In this document: piece by piece, positions 14,437 to 22,134 of the stretch | How positions within the stretch are numbered: the stretch's first letter is position 1 | Layout: each line of letters begins with the position of its first letter | Source: a virus | Virus record (IMG/VR): IMGVR_UViG_3300032282_002109 | Coordinates: 1-36,795 of that record | Reading direction: 5' to 3' (one strand) | DNA length: 36,795 nucleotides | Translations under genes and position numbers: made by a program | Notes under the pieces: model-generated | What the model was told of the DNA's origin: nothing | Seen by the model: only the letters and a program-made list of their open reading frames with translations | Database searches by the model: none

Positions 14437-15430
14437 AACTAAATTCTTCTTTTGCAATCTCATCCAATTGCTGCATTACCTCTGGAGTAAAGTATTGCTC
14501 TGGATTTTTCAGAATCTCTTTAGCATAGAGTTTCTTTCCCGCAATTTCATAACGTCCAGCAACATTCTTCCAGAGTCCCCCGATTTCTCCAAGCTCAAGA
14601 AGACCGTAGTAGCGATCCAACCCACGAGCATCGTAATAAAGACGAACTTCCACATCTTTATTCTCCTTGCTCAGACGTGATTTAGCAGTCTTAGCTTTGA
14701 TAATATTGCCGACCACTTCTGTTCCATCTTTTTCTTTCTTCTTGCTGAGATAAATGATCGTGCTTGCTGCGTACTTGAGTCCAGAACCTCCGCCCATTTC
14801 TTTCGTTGGTACGTAAGCTCCGATGACATCGTATGTATGATTTGTGACAATGAGCGGGACATTTGCTTGACCTAGTTTAAGAGTTAACATTCGGAATGCA
14901 CCTTTGACCAGTTGAGATTTGGTCATGTCACGAACTTGTTTGTCGTTCAGGGCATCAGTAATTTCTTTCTCAGTGGAAAGCATACCCAGAGAGTCTAGGA
15001 CAAAAATACAGGGTTTGCGATCTTCTAATGGTTTCTTAAGGTATATATCCACCGCTTTAAGAGCTTTGCCACGAAACTCTTCAATTGTTACAACATTGAT
15101 AACAACCAGACGAGTAGTATCGATTCCACGAGAATCTAGAAGAGATTTAGTGACAGCAGCCTCAGTGTCAAAGTAGAGACAGTAACCATCGGGATGAGTA
15201 TCAAGAAAATTCTTAACCACTGCGAGAGAGAAAAAAGTCTTTCCAGTAGAAGACTCTCCAGCAATAGCAGTAATTTTATTCCCAGATACACCGCCAAATA
15301 CACTACCTGAAACCAGTGCATTAAAAATGTATGAACCCGTATCAACATAAGTCTCTGTTTCGTCTATATCCGATGCTAACTTTGTATAGTCATCACCAAT
15401 CTCTTTTACAATATCTTTAAGAAAATCCAT
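14423..15430 (-). CDS. uvsX: RecA-like recombinase UvsX
   Basis: UvsX forms filaments on single-stranded DNA and drives strand exchange for repair and recombination-dependent replication. The 335-residue product has Walker A GESSTGKT at 58-65, a CIFVLDSLGML Walker B and LIVTNHTYDVIGAY followed by a Gly-rich KEMGGGSGLKYAA loop, as in T4 UvsX. The ATG at 15430 shares a base with the upstream stop (TAATG). Its mediator UvsY and helicase UvsW are encoded near 33-35 kb. Confidence 0.95.
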   Translation of the reverse strand: MDFLKDIVKEIGDDYTKLASDIDETETYVDTGSYIFNALVSGSVFGGVSGNKITAIAGESSTGKTFFSLAVVKNFLDTHPDGYCLYFDTEAAVTKSLLDSRGIDTTRLVVINVVTIEEFRGKALKAVDIYLKKPLEDRKPCIFVLDSLGMLSTEKEITDALNDKQVRDMTKSQLVKGAFRMLTLKLGQANVPLIVTNHTYDVIGAYVPTKEMGGGSGLKYAASTIIYLSKKKEKDGTEVVGNIIKAKTAKSRLSKENKDVEVRLYYDARGLDRYYGLLELGEIGGLWKNVAGRYEIAGKKLYAKEILKNPEQYFTPEVMQQLDEIAKEEFSYGQS

Positions 15431-15594
15431 TACGCTACCATCCCGTATTCTTCACGAAGTATTTTTTTGTAAGGCAAACCTTGTTCTCTAAGTTCTTTTA
15501 CCAGTTTGAGTTTGTGGTAAAGTGCAGCGTCTCCACCAAATCCAAGAGCACTTATAATTTTATTCAGTTCTTTATCATTGATCGGAAGATCCAT
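15430..15594 (-). CDS. Small helical protein upstream of uvsX, 54 aa
   Basis: ATG at 15594 opens 54 codons: an N-terminal MDLPINDKELNKIISALGFG, then a Lys/Leu-rich helix with HKLKLVKELREQGLPYKKIL and an acidic EEYGMVA end. It looks like a small helix-turn-helix-sized domain, but no recognition helix can be claimed. It overlaps the preceding oxygenase by 20 bp and hands over to uvsX through TAATG. The tight coupling on both sides makes a real gene likely. Confidence 0.75.
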   Translation of the reverse strand: MDLPINDKELNKIISALGFGGDAALYHKLKLVKELREQGLPYKKILREEYGMVA

Positions 15595-16219
15595 TTTTAT
15601 TCTCCAAAGCGAAATTCATGCTAATTGTAATTCTTGGTTCATCTGTTTTTTGAACAAAAACACCATGAGGCATATATGATGGAAATATTACAAAACTATC
15701 CTCTTCAACATCTAAACTAAATTGATGTGTTGTAATGGAATGATTGATATTATCATTCCAATAAATTTCTTTTATATTTTTTTTAGATGAATATAATACA
15801 TGATAGTTTGTATAATTGTAAAATGTAATTAGTGGATGATCTTTAGTAAGTTTTAAAAAATAAACTGCACTGTAAATATTATTACCATCATCACTAATAT
15901 GATCATGAATTTCTTGATTATATCCCTTTAAATAATAATTATACCACATAATGGGTATAGTATAATTATGATTTTTTAAATTAATTGCTAATGCAAATTT
16001 TTCATATTCATTTTTAAAATAAGGAATTATTTCAGAATAATCAATATCGTCATTATGCTCAAGAATTGTTGAATGCACTGAACAAGACCAAAAAGGATGC
16101 AAATAAGATTTATTATTTTTAAAATTTTGTTCGATACAATTTAAAATTTTATTTTTAATATGCGATTCAACGTTTAAAGAACATAACCATATTTGAGATG
16201 AAAATAAATTTTGGATCAT
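15575..16219 (-). CDS. AT-rich 2OG-Fe(II) oxygenase-like protein, 214 aa
   Basis: The ATG at 16219 overlaps the gp43 stop (ATGA). The core reads NQEIHDHISDDGNNIYSAVY with H105 and H107 (His in place of the usual Asp), FVIFPSYMPHGVFVQ with distal H185, and R196 in EPRITISMNFA. This is the layout of a widespread phage family of putative 2OG oxygenases. The gene is strikingly AT-rich (many Asn, Ile, Lys and Tyr) against gp43 and uvsX on either side, which suggests recent acquisition. The substrate is unknown. Confidence 0.75.
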   Translation of the reverse strand: MIQNLFSSQIWLCSLNVESHIKNKILNCIEQNFKNNKSYLHPFWSCSVHSTILEHNDDIDYSEIIPYFKNEYEKFALAINLKNHNYTIPIMWYNYYLKGYNQEIHDHISDDGNNIYSAVYFLKLTKDHPLITFYNYTNYHVLYSSKKNIKEIYWNDNINHSITTHQFSLDVEEDSFVIFPSYMPHGVFVQKTDEPRITISMNFALENKNGSSDQ

Positions 16220-18711
16220 AAGAAAAAAGATTCTAAACTTACAGTTTTTTCCACATTCCACCCAATAGAATCAAGAATAATCTTGAGTGGTTCTACAAAA
16301 CTTTTCTCAAATTGTAGTTCATAGTCTATGTATTTGTCAAGTTCAAGTTCCTTTGGAAAGTCTTGGATGAATGAAATAATATTTTCTTGAATTGTATTTG
16401 GTTTTTTCAGATAAACAAATTTAATTTTTTCTCCATTTTGTATAAGAGAATATTTGTTTGTTAGTTTATTTTGTTTAACATAATGATTGAACAAAAGTGC
16501 TCCCCGAACATGAATAGGAGTTCCTTTCATATAGATTCCAGAAGACGATTGATACTTACGAACATCAGAAGCAGTTCTAGGGAAAGCAATTTGTTCTGGA
16601 GGAAGACTTTTGAATTCTTCTCGACACTGATGAATAAATTCAATTACATCATTTTCAGATCCACTCATCATCAACTTAAGAGCATCCTTAATCATCTTAC
16701 GACAAGGAGCTGGAGTTGAAGACTTAACTGCCTCAATACCCATCATCTTCAGTTTAGGTTCAGTGTATCGAATACCTTCACTATCCCAAACATTCAGAAT
16801 GTATCTCTTCTTAGCAGTCCAGATTCCACGATCAGCAATATTCTCGCGCTTCATTTGCATCTTTTGCTCATAAGCATTCACATAGTCAGCCAGTTCTTGG
16901 TAGCAACTTTCAATATACTTTTCAAGTTCCACTTCACAGATCTTATCAAGGAACGAAACAATGCTCTCAGTAGTTTTCTCTCTTCCTTGGTATACACGTT
17001 CAACCAAAGGACCCATATCAAGATAGATAGAGTCAGTATCTGAAGCAATAACATAATCTACTCCGTCTGTTTTTAAAATCTTATTGAGATAGGCATTCAT
17101 CTTGTTCTCTATCCAGCGGATAGATACCTGACCGGATAAGGTGATTGCCTCAGCATTTGCTAGTTTATAGTACCTGAAATACTGATTGCCGATAGCACCA
17201 TAAGCAGAGTTAAGAGAAATCTTTTTTGCCATTTGAATGTTATTGCATCGTGCAATTTCCTTTTCCAACTCTTTCGTTGGGGTTTTTTCATACTTCTTCT
17301 TTGCCTCAATCATTTTCTTCTTAAAGATCACACGATCTTTATACATCTTTTCCATCAGTTCTGGAAGAAATCCACGCACATCTTTACGATACATGGCTCC
17401 ATTTGCACATACCGAATAGTCTTTATAAAGTTCAAAATTGATATCTTGATTTAAGACTTTATCAACAGTAACTGTTGGATGTCTTTCCTCTAAAAGAGTC
17501 TCTGGAGAAATGTTATACATCATAATCAAATGAGGATACAGAGAGTTGAGGTCAAAGTTAACAACCCAATCATATACTCCAGGTTTTGGTTCTTTTACAT
17601 AAGCACCAGCATACTTTTCATCTTTTGCAGAACGCTCCTTAGGAGGAATCACAATATTTCTTTTCTTCAAATATGTGTAGATAATATTGTCCCACATACG
17701 AACTTGATAGAATACATCAGCAAAATTTACCTTGGCATCATAAGCCATCGTGATTGCAAGTTCAATCAACTTCATCTTGTCTTCGAGTTGATCAACAAGT
17801 TCTACATCAACAATGTTGTATTCTACAAACTTTTGCCAACCATTTGTGTAGAAGTCTTTGAACGTATCGAATTCAGAGTGATCAAGTTTCTTCTTACCAA
17901 GTTCAACCTCAGCAATATGATCTAGACGATAGGACTCTTGAGCTTTATATGTAAACTTCTTATACAAGTTAATATAATCAAGTTGAGTAATACCACCAAC
18001 ATCATAATAAACCTGTTTTCTTCCATTTACAAAAATTTCATTTTCAGTATTCAATCCCCAAGGGGAGAAACGTTTCATTTGTTTCTCACCAAGAACACGA
18101 TTCAAGCGGCGACAGATATATGGAATATCATAAAACTCAATGTTCCATCCAGTAATAACTTCTGGAGGATATGCATCCCAATAGTCAATAAAGTTTTGCA
18201 GCAAACTTCTTTCAGACTCACAATGAATGTACTTGACATTCTTTTGTTTTACAGTAAAAGGTTTGACTCCCCAAGTTGTAATCTCCTTGGAAGAATAATC
18301 TTGAATTGTAATTGTTAAAATTTCTTCTGATGCAGATTCTGTATCAGGGAATCCATTCTCAGAAGCCACCTCAATATCAAGAATTGTCAGTTTGATTTTA
18401 GAAATGTCAAACTTAATTTCGTCTTCTTGATACTTATCTGAAATGTATTGAGCGATGTATCGATCATTTCCGTAGATTTTAAACCCATCCACGTCTTCAT
18501 ATTTTTTGTAAAACTCACGACAATCTCTAACCGACCCAGGTTGAATCGGTTCTACATTTTCTCCTTCTAGAGTTTTATACTTTGATTGTTTTTTAGATGG
18601 AACAAAGAGAGTAGGAGAATACTCTTCTTTGAACATTACATGTTTTCCATTTTCATAACCACGGACCAGGAACTGATTCCCAATCATTTGCACGTTTGTA
18701 TAAAATCTCAT
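16216..18711 (-). CDS. 43: Family B DNA polymerase, T4 gp43-like
   Basis: The replicative polymerase has 831 residues (T4: 898). The 3'-5' exonuclease domain starts at LTILDIEVASENG, giving the DxE of motif Exo I. The polymerase domain carries motif A DLNSLYP, motif B KKISLNSAYGAIGNQY and motif C ASDTDSIYLDM, all intact. The C-terminus is LDSIGWNVEKTVSLESFFL, the usual region for clamp binding. The ATG at 18711 overlaps the upstream Sm-like gene by 4 bp. RegA represses gp43-type messages in T4; I did not identify a RegA site here. Confidence 0.97.
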   Translation of the reverse strand: MRFYTNVQMIGNQFLVRGYENGKHVMFKEEYSPTLFVPSKKQSKYKTLEGENVEPIQPGSVRDCREFYKKYEDVDGFKIYGNDRYIAQYISDKYQEDEIKFDISKIKLTILDIEVASENGFPDTESASEEILTITIQDYSSKEITTWGVKPFTVKQKNVKYIHCESERSLLQNFIDYWDAYPPEVITGWNIEFYDIPYICRRLNRVLGEKQMKRFSPWGLNTENEIFVNGRKQVYYDVGGITQLDYINLYKKFTYKAQESYRLDHIAEVELGKKKLDHSEFDTFKDFYTNGWQKFVEYNIVDVELVDQLEDKMKLIELAITMAYDAKVNFADVFYQVRMWDNIIYTYLKKRNIVIPPKERSAKDEKYAGAYVKEPKPGVYDWVVNFDLNSLYPHLIMMYNISPETLLEERHPTVTVDKVLNQDINFELYKDYSVCANGAMYRKDVRGFLPELMEKMYKDRVIFKKKMIEAKKKYEKTPTKELEKEIARCNNIQMAKKISLNSAYGAIGNQYFRYYKLANAEAITLSGQVSIRWIENKMNAYLNKILKTDGVDYVIASDTDSIYLDMGPLVERVYQGREKTTESIVSFLDKICEVELEKYIESCYQELADYVNAYEQKMQMKRENIADRGIWTAKKRYILNVWDSEGIRYTEPKLKMMGIEAVKSSTPAPCRKMIKDALKLMMSGSENDVIEFIHQCREEFKSLPPEQIAFPRTASDVRKYQSSSGIYMKGTPIHVRGALLFNHYVKQNKLTNKYSLIQNGEKIKFVYLKKPNTIQENIISFIQDFPKELELDKYIDYELQFEKSFVEPLKIILDSIGWNVEKTVSLESFFL

Positions 18712-18953
18712 TTAGTCAGGTTTTGATACTTTTCAAGAAGAGTGGGTTTGGGATCTGCAAGGGTTAAAATCTTGTCAGAATGAATCATAAAAATATTTTG
18801 ATGCGTATATTCGTTCATCCATGGTTGTAGAGTATCTCCATTTACCAAGAATGGATTTACCAATCTACAATCAGGTTCTCCAATATCTGAACCAACTTCT
18901 TCAATTTGACTGATCAATAGATCTTGATTTGTTAATAACAAAAGTTTAATCAT
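18708..18953 (-). CDS. Sm-like small protein, shortest of three paralogues, 81 aa
   Basis: The product shares a layout with the genes at 18946-19275 and 32559-32954: an opening strand (KLLLLTNQDLLISQIEEVG), a conserved NPFLV, then LQPWMNEYTHQNIFMIHSDKILTLADP and a LEKYQNL tail. The spacing fits a five-strand Sm/LSm barrel, and I recall a crystal structure of a Sm-like protein of cyanophage origin; I cannot check the match here. A strong AAAGGAGGG lies 5 nt before the ATG at 18953, and the stop overlaps gp43. It may be an RNA-binding ring subunit. Confidence 0.75.
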   Translation of the reverse strand: MIKLLLLTNQDLLISQIEEVGSDIGEPDCRLVNPFLVNGDTLQPWMNEYTHQNIFMIHSDKILTLADPKPTLLEKYQNLTK

Positions 18954-19275
18954 TTTTTCCCTCCTTTAAAAGGTCTAGAACTTTGGTTTGATACATTTCT
19001 TGCAATTGATCAACAGGATCAACAAATGCAACAGGATAATCGTGAGGAATTATAATTGTTTCATTTGTAGATAATGGAATCCAAGGATACAAACTAATGT
19101 CAAACGGAGTTGGTTCATTGGTTGTAATGAGATCATCAGAGCTAATTCTTTGCATATGAATTGTGCAAGGTCTTGTCAAAGAATATGCTACTGGTTTATC
19201 TTCTTCAGTGCATACTTCATGAACATCAGAAATAACTTGCTCACCAGATCTCAACAAAACAATTTTAATAGACAT
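18946..19275 (-). CDS. Sm-like small protein, 109 aa
   Basis: The first gene behind the promoter at 19297-19325 encodes 109 residues: KIVLLRSGEQVISDVHEV, TRPCTIHMQRI, an inserted loop of about 20 residues, then LYPWIPLSTNETIIIPHDYPVAFVDP and LQEMYQTKVL. These blocks align with the other two Sm-like products. The leading strand with SGE followed by an I-x-D-V turn resembles the Sm1 motif. The ATG at 19275 has AGGTGAG upstream. It is co-transcribed with a second paralogue and gp43, so mixed oligomers are possible. Confidence 0.75.
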   Translation of the reverse strand: MSIKIVLLRSGEQVISDVHEVCTEEDKPVAYSLTRPCTIHMQRISSDDLITTNEPTPFDISLYPWIPLSTNETIIIPHDYPVAFVDPVDQLQEMYQTKVLDLLKEGKND

Positions 19276-19296
19276 AATACTATCTCACCTGTAACC

Positions 19297-19325
19297 ATTT
19301 TAGCAATAAAAAGGGGAGGCGTCAA
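19297..19325 (-). promoter_or_regulatory. Sigma70-type promoter whose -35 lies in the terminator hairpin
   Basis: The minus strand reads TTGACG (19320-19325), 17 bp, TAAAAT (19297-19302). Spacing is optimal, each hexamer has one mismatch, and transcription would begin near 19290, 15 nt before the ATG at 19275. The -35 hexamer forms part of the 3' arm and bulge of the terminator at 19305-19348, so the two elements are fused. It should drive the two Sm-like genes and gp43 early in infection. Confidence 0.72.
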
Positions 19326-19348
19326 CTGGTTTGTGCCAGTTGCCTCCC
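19305..19348 (-). terminator. Strong intrinsic terminator after hsp20 and the 53-aa gene
   Basis: The minus strand shows GGGAGGC-AACTGG, a short loop, CCAGTT-GAC-GCCTCCC, then CTTTTT. The stem is about 13 bp with a 3-nt bulge (GAC) and is GC-rich at its base, followed by a T-tract, as in rho-independent terminators. The bulge and 3' arm carry the -35 of the downstream promoter. Confidence 0.88.
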
Positions 19349-19375
19349 TGCGCCGACGATATTCAAAGTTATTTA

Positions 19376-19537
19376 TTATTCACGCTTTCTTTTAAATGCA
19401 CATACCTTTTTTTTCAATCCAGCATAAGAAACCTTTTTGCCATAACAATGTTCTGGTTGATCTCCCATTTTCACATCAGCGCCAAAATCACCTTTCATTT
19501 CTTGAATAACCTGAATAAAATCTTTAAAGGATTTCAT
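19376..19537 (-). CDS. Small basic protein downstream of hsp20, 53 aa
   Basis: ATG at 19537 overlaps the hsp20 stop by 14 bp and opens 53 codons starting MKSFKDFIQVIQEMKGDFGA and ending in a very basic tail (KKKVCAFKRKRE). A central GDQPEHCYGKKVSYAG segment has one Cys and a His. The terminator follows after about 30 nt. Its MKxFxxF-type N-terminus recalls other proteins here (for example that at 9752). Function unknown; a nucleic-acid contact is suggested only by charge. Confidence 0.7.
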   Translation of the reverse strand: MKSFKDFIQVIQEMKGDFGADVKMGDQPEHCYGKKVSYAGLKKKVCAFKRKRE

Positions 19538-19967
19538 AAACTTTTTTCTTTTGATGTTCTGGAATAACTCTATTTAGTTTGATTGTGAGTAATCCGTCAA
19601 CAAAAGAAACATCGCCAACTACAACATCATCAGAAAGTGTCCATGTGCGAGTAAAGGCTCTCTTTGCAAGTCCATGATGAACATAATCATATTCTGTGTC
19701 ATCAACTTTTTTGGCTTCGATCAAAAGTTTATTATATTCAGTTGTAACTTCAATGTCTTCTTTTTTATATCCTGCAAGAGCGAGTTCTAATCGGAACTGA
19801 GTCTCGCTTTCTTTAACAAGATTATATGGTGGATAATTTGTAGTACTTTCGAATGCACTATCAAATCTTCTAAACCATTCATCCAGACCAATGCTGTTTC
19901 TCTGGATTGCTGATAAGTATTTTTCAGTTTCTGGAACTGACAGCGTAATTGAATTTGTGCCAAACAT
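19524..19967 (-). CDS. hsp20: Small heat-shock protein, Hsp20/alpha-crystallin family
   Basis: Small heat-shock proteins hold unfolding proteins in soluble form. The 147-residue product has a short N-terminal arm and an alpha-crystallin domain from about residue 45 (PYNLVKESETQFRLELALAGYKKEDIEV) to DGLLTIKLNRVIPE near 137, with the conserved A-G-x-x-x-x-D-I and G-L-L-x-I-x-L features. The ATG at 19967 has a perfect AAGGAGGT upstream. Hsp20 genes are frequent in T4-like cyanophages, but a specific target is unknown. The leader region holds a strong inverted repeat at 19992-20024. Confidence 0.92.
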   Translation of the reverse strand: MFGTNSITLSVPETEKYLSAIQRNSIGLDEWFRRFDSAFESTTNYPPYNLVKESETQFRLELALAGYKKEDIEVTTEYNKLLIEAKKVDDTEYDYVHHGLAKRAFTRTWTLSDDVVVGDVSFVDGLLTIKLNRVIPEHQKKKVYEIL

Positions 19968-19991
19968 AATAGACCTCCTTAAGCGTCTAAG

Positions 19992-20029
19992 TTAGTAGTG
20001 GACCCTTTCGGCATCCACTACTAATTATA
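19992..20029 (-). promoter_or_regulatory. Perfect 11-bp inverted repeat with adjoining TATAAT upstream of hsp20
   Basis: An 11-bp perfect inverted repeat (TTAGTAGTGGA at 19992-20002, TCCACTACTAA at 20014-20024) encloses an 11-nt centre containing a GAAA tetraloop closed by two C-G pairs. On the minus strand TATAAT (20024-20029) touches its first arm, with no good -35 found 16-18 bp further up. No T-tract follows, so it is not a standard terminator. It is either an operator overlapping a -10/start site or an RNA hairpin in read-through transcripts from regA. Confidence 0.65.
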
Positions 20030-20070
20030 AGAGATCTTAAAAAATAATGGGTCGTGAAACCCCTAAAGAA

Positions 20071-20511
20071 TTATTCGGTTTCCTGACCCTTGCCTTTTTT
20101 GCCAATATTATATTTTTGCTCAAGAATCCAATCACCCTTATCTTTATAAGAAAGAACTTTGATTTGATTCAAAGGAGCAATATCAGCAATCGAATCTGCC
20201 TTTACTACAGTGATCAATCCCCAGTCAGCAAGCAATCTTGTGATACGATTGCGACGTTGAACATCATTAATTGTCAGATTTGCATGTTTGCCATCCAAAG
20301 CAAACAGCTCTTTGAAGTGAACAAGGTAGTAGCGTCCTTGTTTATGAAGAATGTGACAACTCTGATAGAGTTTTTTCTCCTTTCTAGATGCAACTCCAAT
20401 ACGAGTTAAAGTCTCACGAACTTTCAAGAAATCATCAGGTTCATTGAGAAGGACTTCCACCATCATATCGGGGGTCCAATTTACTTGGGGTTCAATTGTT
20501 TCGGTAGTCAT
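20071..20511 (-). CDS. regA: Translational repressor RegA
   Basis: RegA binds ribosome-binding regions of early phage messages and blocks their translation. The 146-residue product matches T4 RegA (122 aa) closely across EPDDFLKVRETLTRIGVASR, LYQSCHILHKQGRYYLVHFKE, LLADWGL and a YNIGKKGKG end. It carries about 15 extra N-terminal residues; an internal ATG pair at residues 16-17 would give a T4-sized start but lacks a ribosome-binding site. The ATG at 20511 overlaps the gp62 stop (ATGA). Confidence 0.93.
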   Translation of the reverse strand: MTTETIEPQVNWTPDMMVEVLLNEPDDFLKVRETLTRIGVASRKEKKLYQSCHILHKQGRYYLVHFKELFALDGKHANLTINDVQRRNRITRLLADWGLITVVKADSIADIAPLNQIKVLSYKDKGDWILEQKYNIGKKGKGQETE

Positions 20512-20876
20512 TTCTTTCCGCCAGTTTCAAGTCGTTGTTTAATAAAATCCAGTTGTGATTTATTTAGAATTTTCAAAGCTTGAGATGCTTTTTCATTACT
20601 ATATCCATAGTATTGTTTAATGCATTCTAAATCTTTGACTTTATCTTTTCGGAGCCAAGGAGAAAATCTCTTCTTTTTCCTAAGACTATTTAGATAAAAC
20701 GAATATTGAAGATCTTTATCAAGATGATGATTCATATTCATCTCATTAGCAAACATAATGCAATCAATATGTCCAGAAAGACATCGATTGACAATATATG
20801 GCGGATAGGATTTAACATCCTCCGACAGATCTTCTTTTGTAAAGTTGATTGAATTCAACCAGTCTTTGAGTTCCAT
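20508..20876 (-). CDS. 62: Clamp-loader small subunit, gp62-like
   Basis: Gp62 joins four gp44 subunits to load the gp45 clamp. The 122-residue product is shorter than T4 gp62 (187) but similar in length to what I recall for cyanophage versions. It begins MELKDWLNSINFTKEDLSED and has the conserved YPPYIVNRCLSGHIDCIMFA segment plus a basic LRKKKRFSPWLRKDK stretch. Position before regA agrees with T4 order. The ATG at 20876 shares a base with the upstream stop (TAATG). Unlike T4, gp44 is not its direct neighbour. Confidence 0.9.
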   Translation of the reverse strand: MELKDWLNSINFTKEDLSEDVKSYPPYIVNRCLSGHIDCIMFANEMNMNHHLDKDLQYSFYLNSLRKKKRFSPWLRKDKVKDLECIKQYYGYSNEKASQALKILNKSQLDFIKQRLETGGKK

Positions 20877-21019
20877 TATTTAAATACCGCAGTAACACTC
20901 ATAACCTGAGCACCAGGATTTCTTGCAAGAGCAACTTCCTTTGCATCTTTATAATCTCTTGCGATTACTTGTTCTTTAAAAACAGTACCTGCTTTATACA
21001 GGGTAACTTCACATTTCAT
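20876..21019 (-). CDS. Small protein before gp62, 47 aa
   Basis: ATG at 21019 overlaps the preceding stop (ATGA), and its own stop forms TAATG with gp62. The 47 residues start MKCEVTLYKAGTVFKEQVIA and continue with a helix rich in Asp, Lys and Ala, then a final strand VMSVTAVFK. The beta-helix-beta pattern is compact and protein-like, and coupling on both sides supports a real gene. I recall similar tiny proteins in cyanophages near gp62, but the role is unknown. Confidence 0.78.
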   Translation of the reverse strand: MKCEVTLYKAGTVFKEQVIARDYKDAKEVALARNPGAQVMSVTAVFK

Positions 21020-22134
21020 CGGATAATTTGAATCTCATCATCATCTGTCCAGAGTTCGACCTTAGTTCTGAACCTATTTTCTTCTTTTAGTTTTTCATAT
21101 CTTTTAGTTGCTTTTCGTTTCCACCAAGCAACAATATTTTCAAGTTCAAACTTATCCCAATTTTGACCTCTACGAAGTTCTTTTTGTTCTCCTAAAATAA
21201 CTTCACGAACATTCTCATAACCATAATCAGAAATATAGAATCTCTTCTTTTGAGTAAGGTTAAATGCAGCGTGAATAACGGAATTAAATTCAGCAAGTTT
21301 TTCTTTGTCTTGTAAAGAATTTCGAATGATTGATATCATTTTTGTTTGACGCTTCATTTTTTTGGATGAAGCTTTGTTGTCAGTCAACGGGGTGTTGTTA
21401 TTCAATAAAGTAAATCTATCATGCAATTTATGAAACACCTCATCATGGAGAAGAGGAAGAAATTTACTTTCAGTCAATCCCTTGTATCTCATATAAGGTT
21501 TGAGACCATCATACTGTGAGGCATCCGTAGTGGACCCATAGAGCGATGTTGTTTCAAAAAGGGCAATATCTTTCTCAAAGACCTCATTCAACGTCTCGCG
21601 GGCAAAATGAGAGCAACATAGAAGTGCTAAAAGTTTACCTCCAAGATAATTGTAACCAAAGGGTTGAGATGGAACGATTACAAAACCCATTGCTGCGTGG
21701 CGATTGAAGATGGATAAATCAGGCGCTTTACCCAACCATTCATTCCTGGGTTTTGAATTGATTGTGGGAGAACCAAAGCGAATAAATCCAAGAACTTTTT
21801 TGGTGTTCTTTTCAAAGATCATCCAACGCAATTCTCTGCCAGGGATATTTGATTCATTATTATGAGAAGAAACTACTTGCAATAGGTTTACATAATGCTC
21901 CTGAGGAACCGCATTCTGAAATCGATTGCCAACGAATTTAATATCAAAATCCATATCTTCAGGATGAATGTCGTCATTAAAGAATTCATCATGAAGAGGT
22001 ATAAGAGTATTTGTTGTTGTAATAACTTCTTTTTTTACAAAGCGCAAATAATCTTCAATATTTCCCATGTGAGAAAAATATCGAATAAATTCATCCGCAG
22101 CCCAAACTGCATCACTTTCACTGATAATCATCAT
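21016..22134 (-). CDS. DruA/DUF4338-like protein inserted in the clamp-loader operon, 372 aa
   Basis: The central half follows the DUF4338 (DruA) layout: an LRWMIFEKNTKKVLGFIRFG strand pair, NEWLGKAP, a GFVIVPSQPFGYNYLGGKLLALL helix region, then IALFETTSLYGST and a YDGLKPYMRYKG segment. DUF4338 includes the Druantia defence protein DruA, but the match here is by eye and the family function is not established. The C-terminal 100 residues are basic and helical (KRKATKRYEKLKEENRF). ATGA overlaps at both ends place it in the gp44-gp62 message. Confidence 0.55.
   Translation of the reverse strand: MMIISESDAVWAADEFIRYFSHMGNIEDYLRFVKKEVITTTNTLIPLHDEFFNDDIHPEDMDFDIKFVGNRFQNAVPQEHYVNLLQVVSSHNNESNIPGRELRWMIFEKNTKKVLGFIRFGSPTINSKPRNEWLGKAPDLSIFNRHAAMGFVIVPSQPFGYNYLGGKLLALLCCSHFARETLNEVFEKDIALFETTSLYGSTTDASQYDGLKPYMRYKGLTESKFLPLLHDEVFHKLHDRFTLLNNNTPLTDNKASSKKMKRQTKMISIIRNSLQDKEKLAEFNSVIHAAFNLTQKKRFYISDYGYENVREVILGEQKELRRGQNWDKFELENIVAWWKRKATKRYEKLKEENRFRTKVELWTDDDEIQIIR

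Noticed and set aside
20071-20511. Truncated or frameshifted RegA because of the extra N-terminus
   Set aside because: The frame is continuous, motifs are intact and the ATGA overlap with gp62 supports the longer start. The difference from T4 is an extension, not damage.
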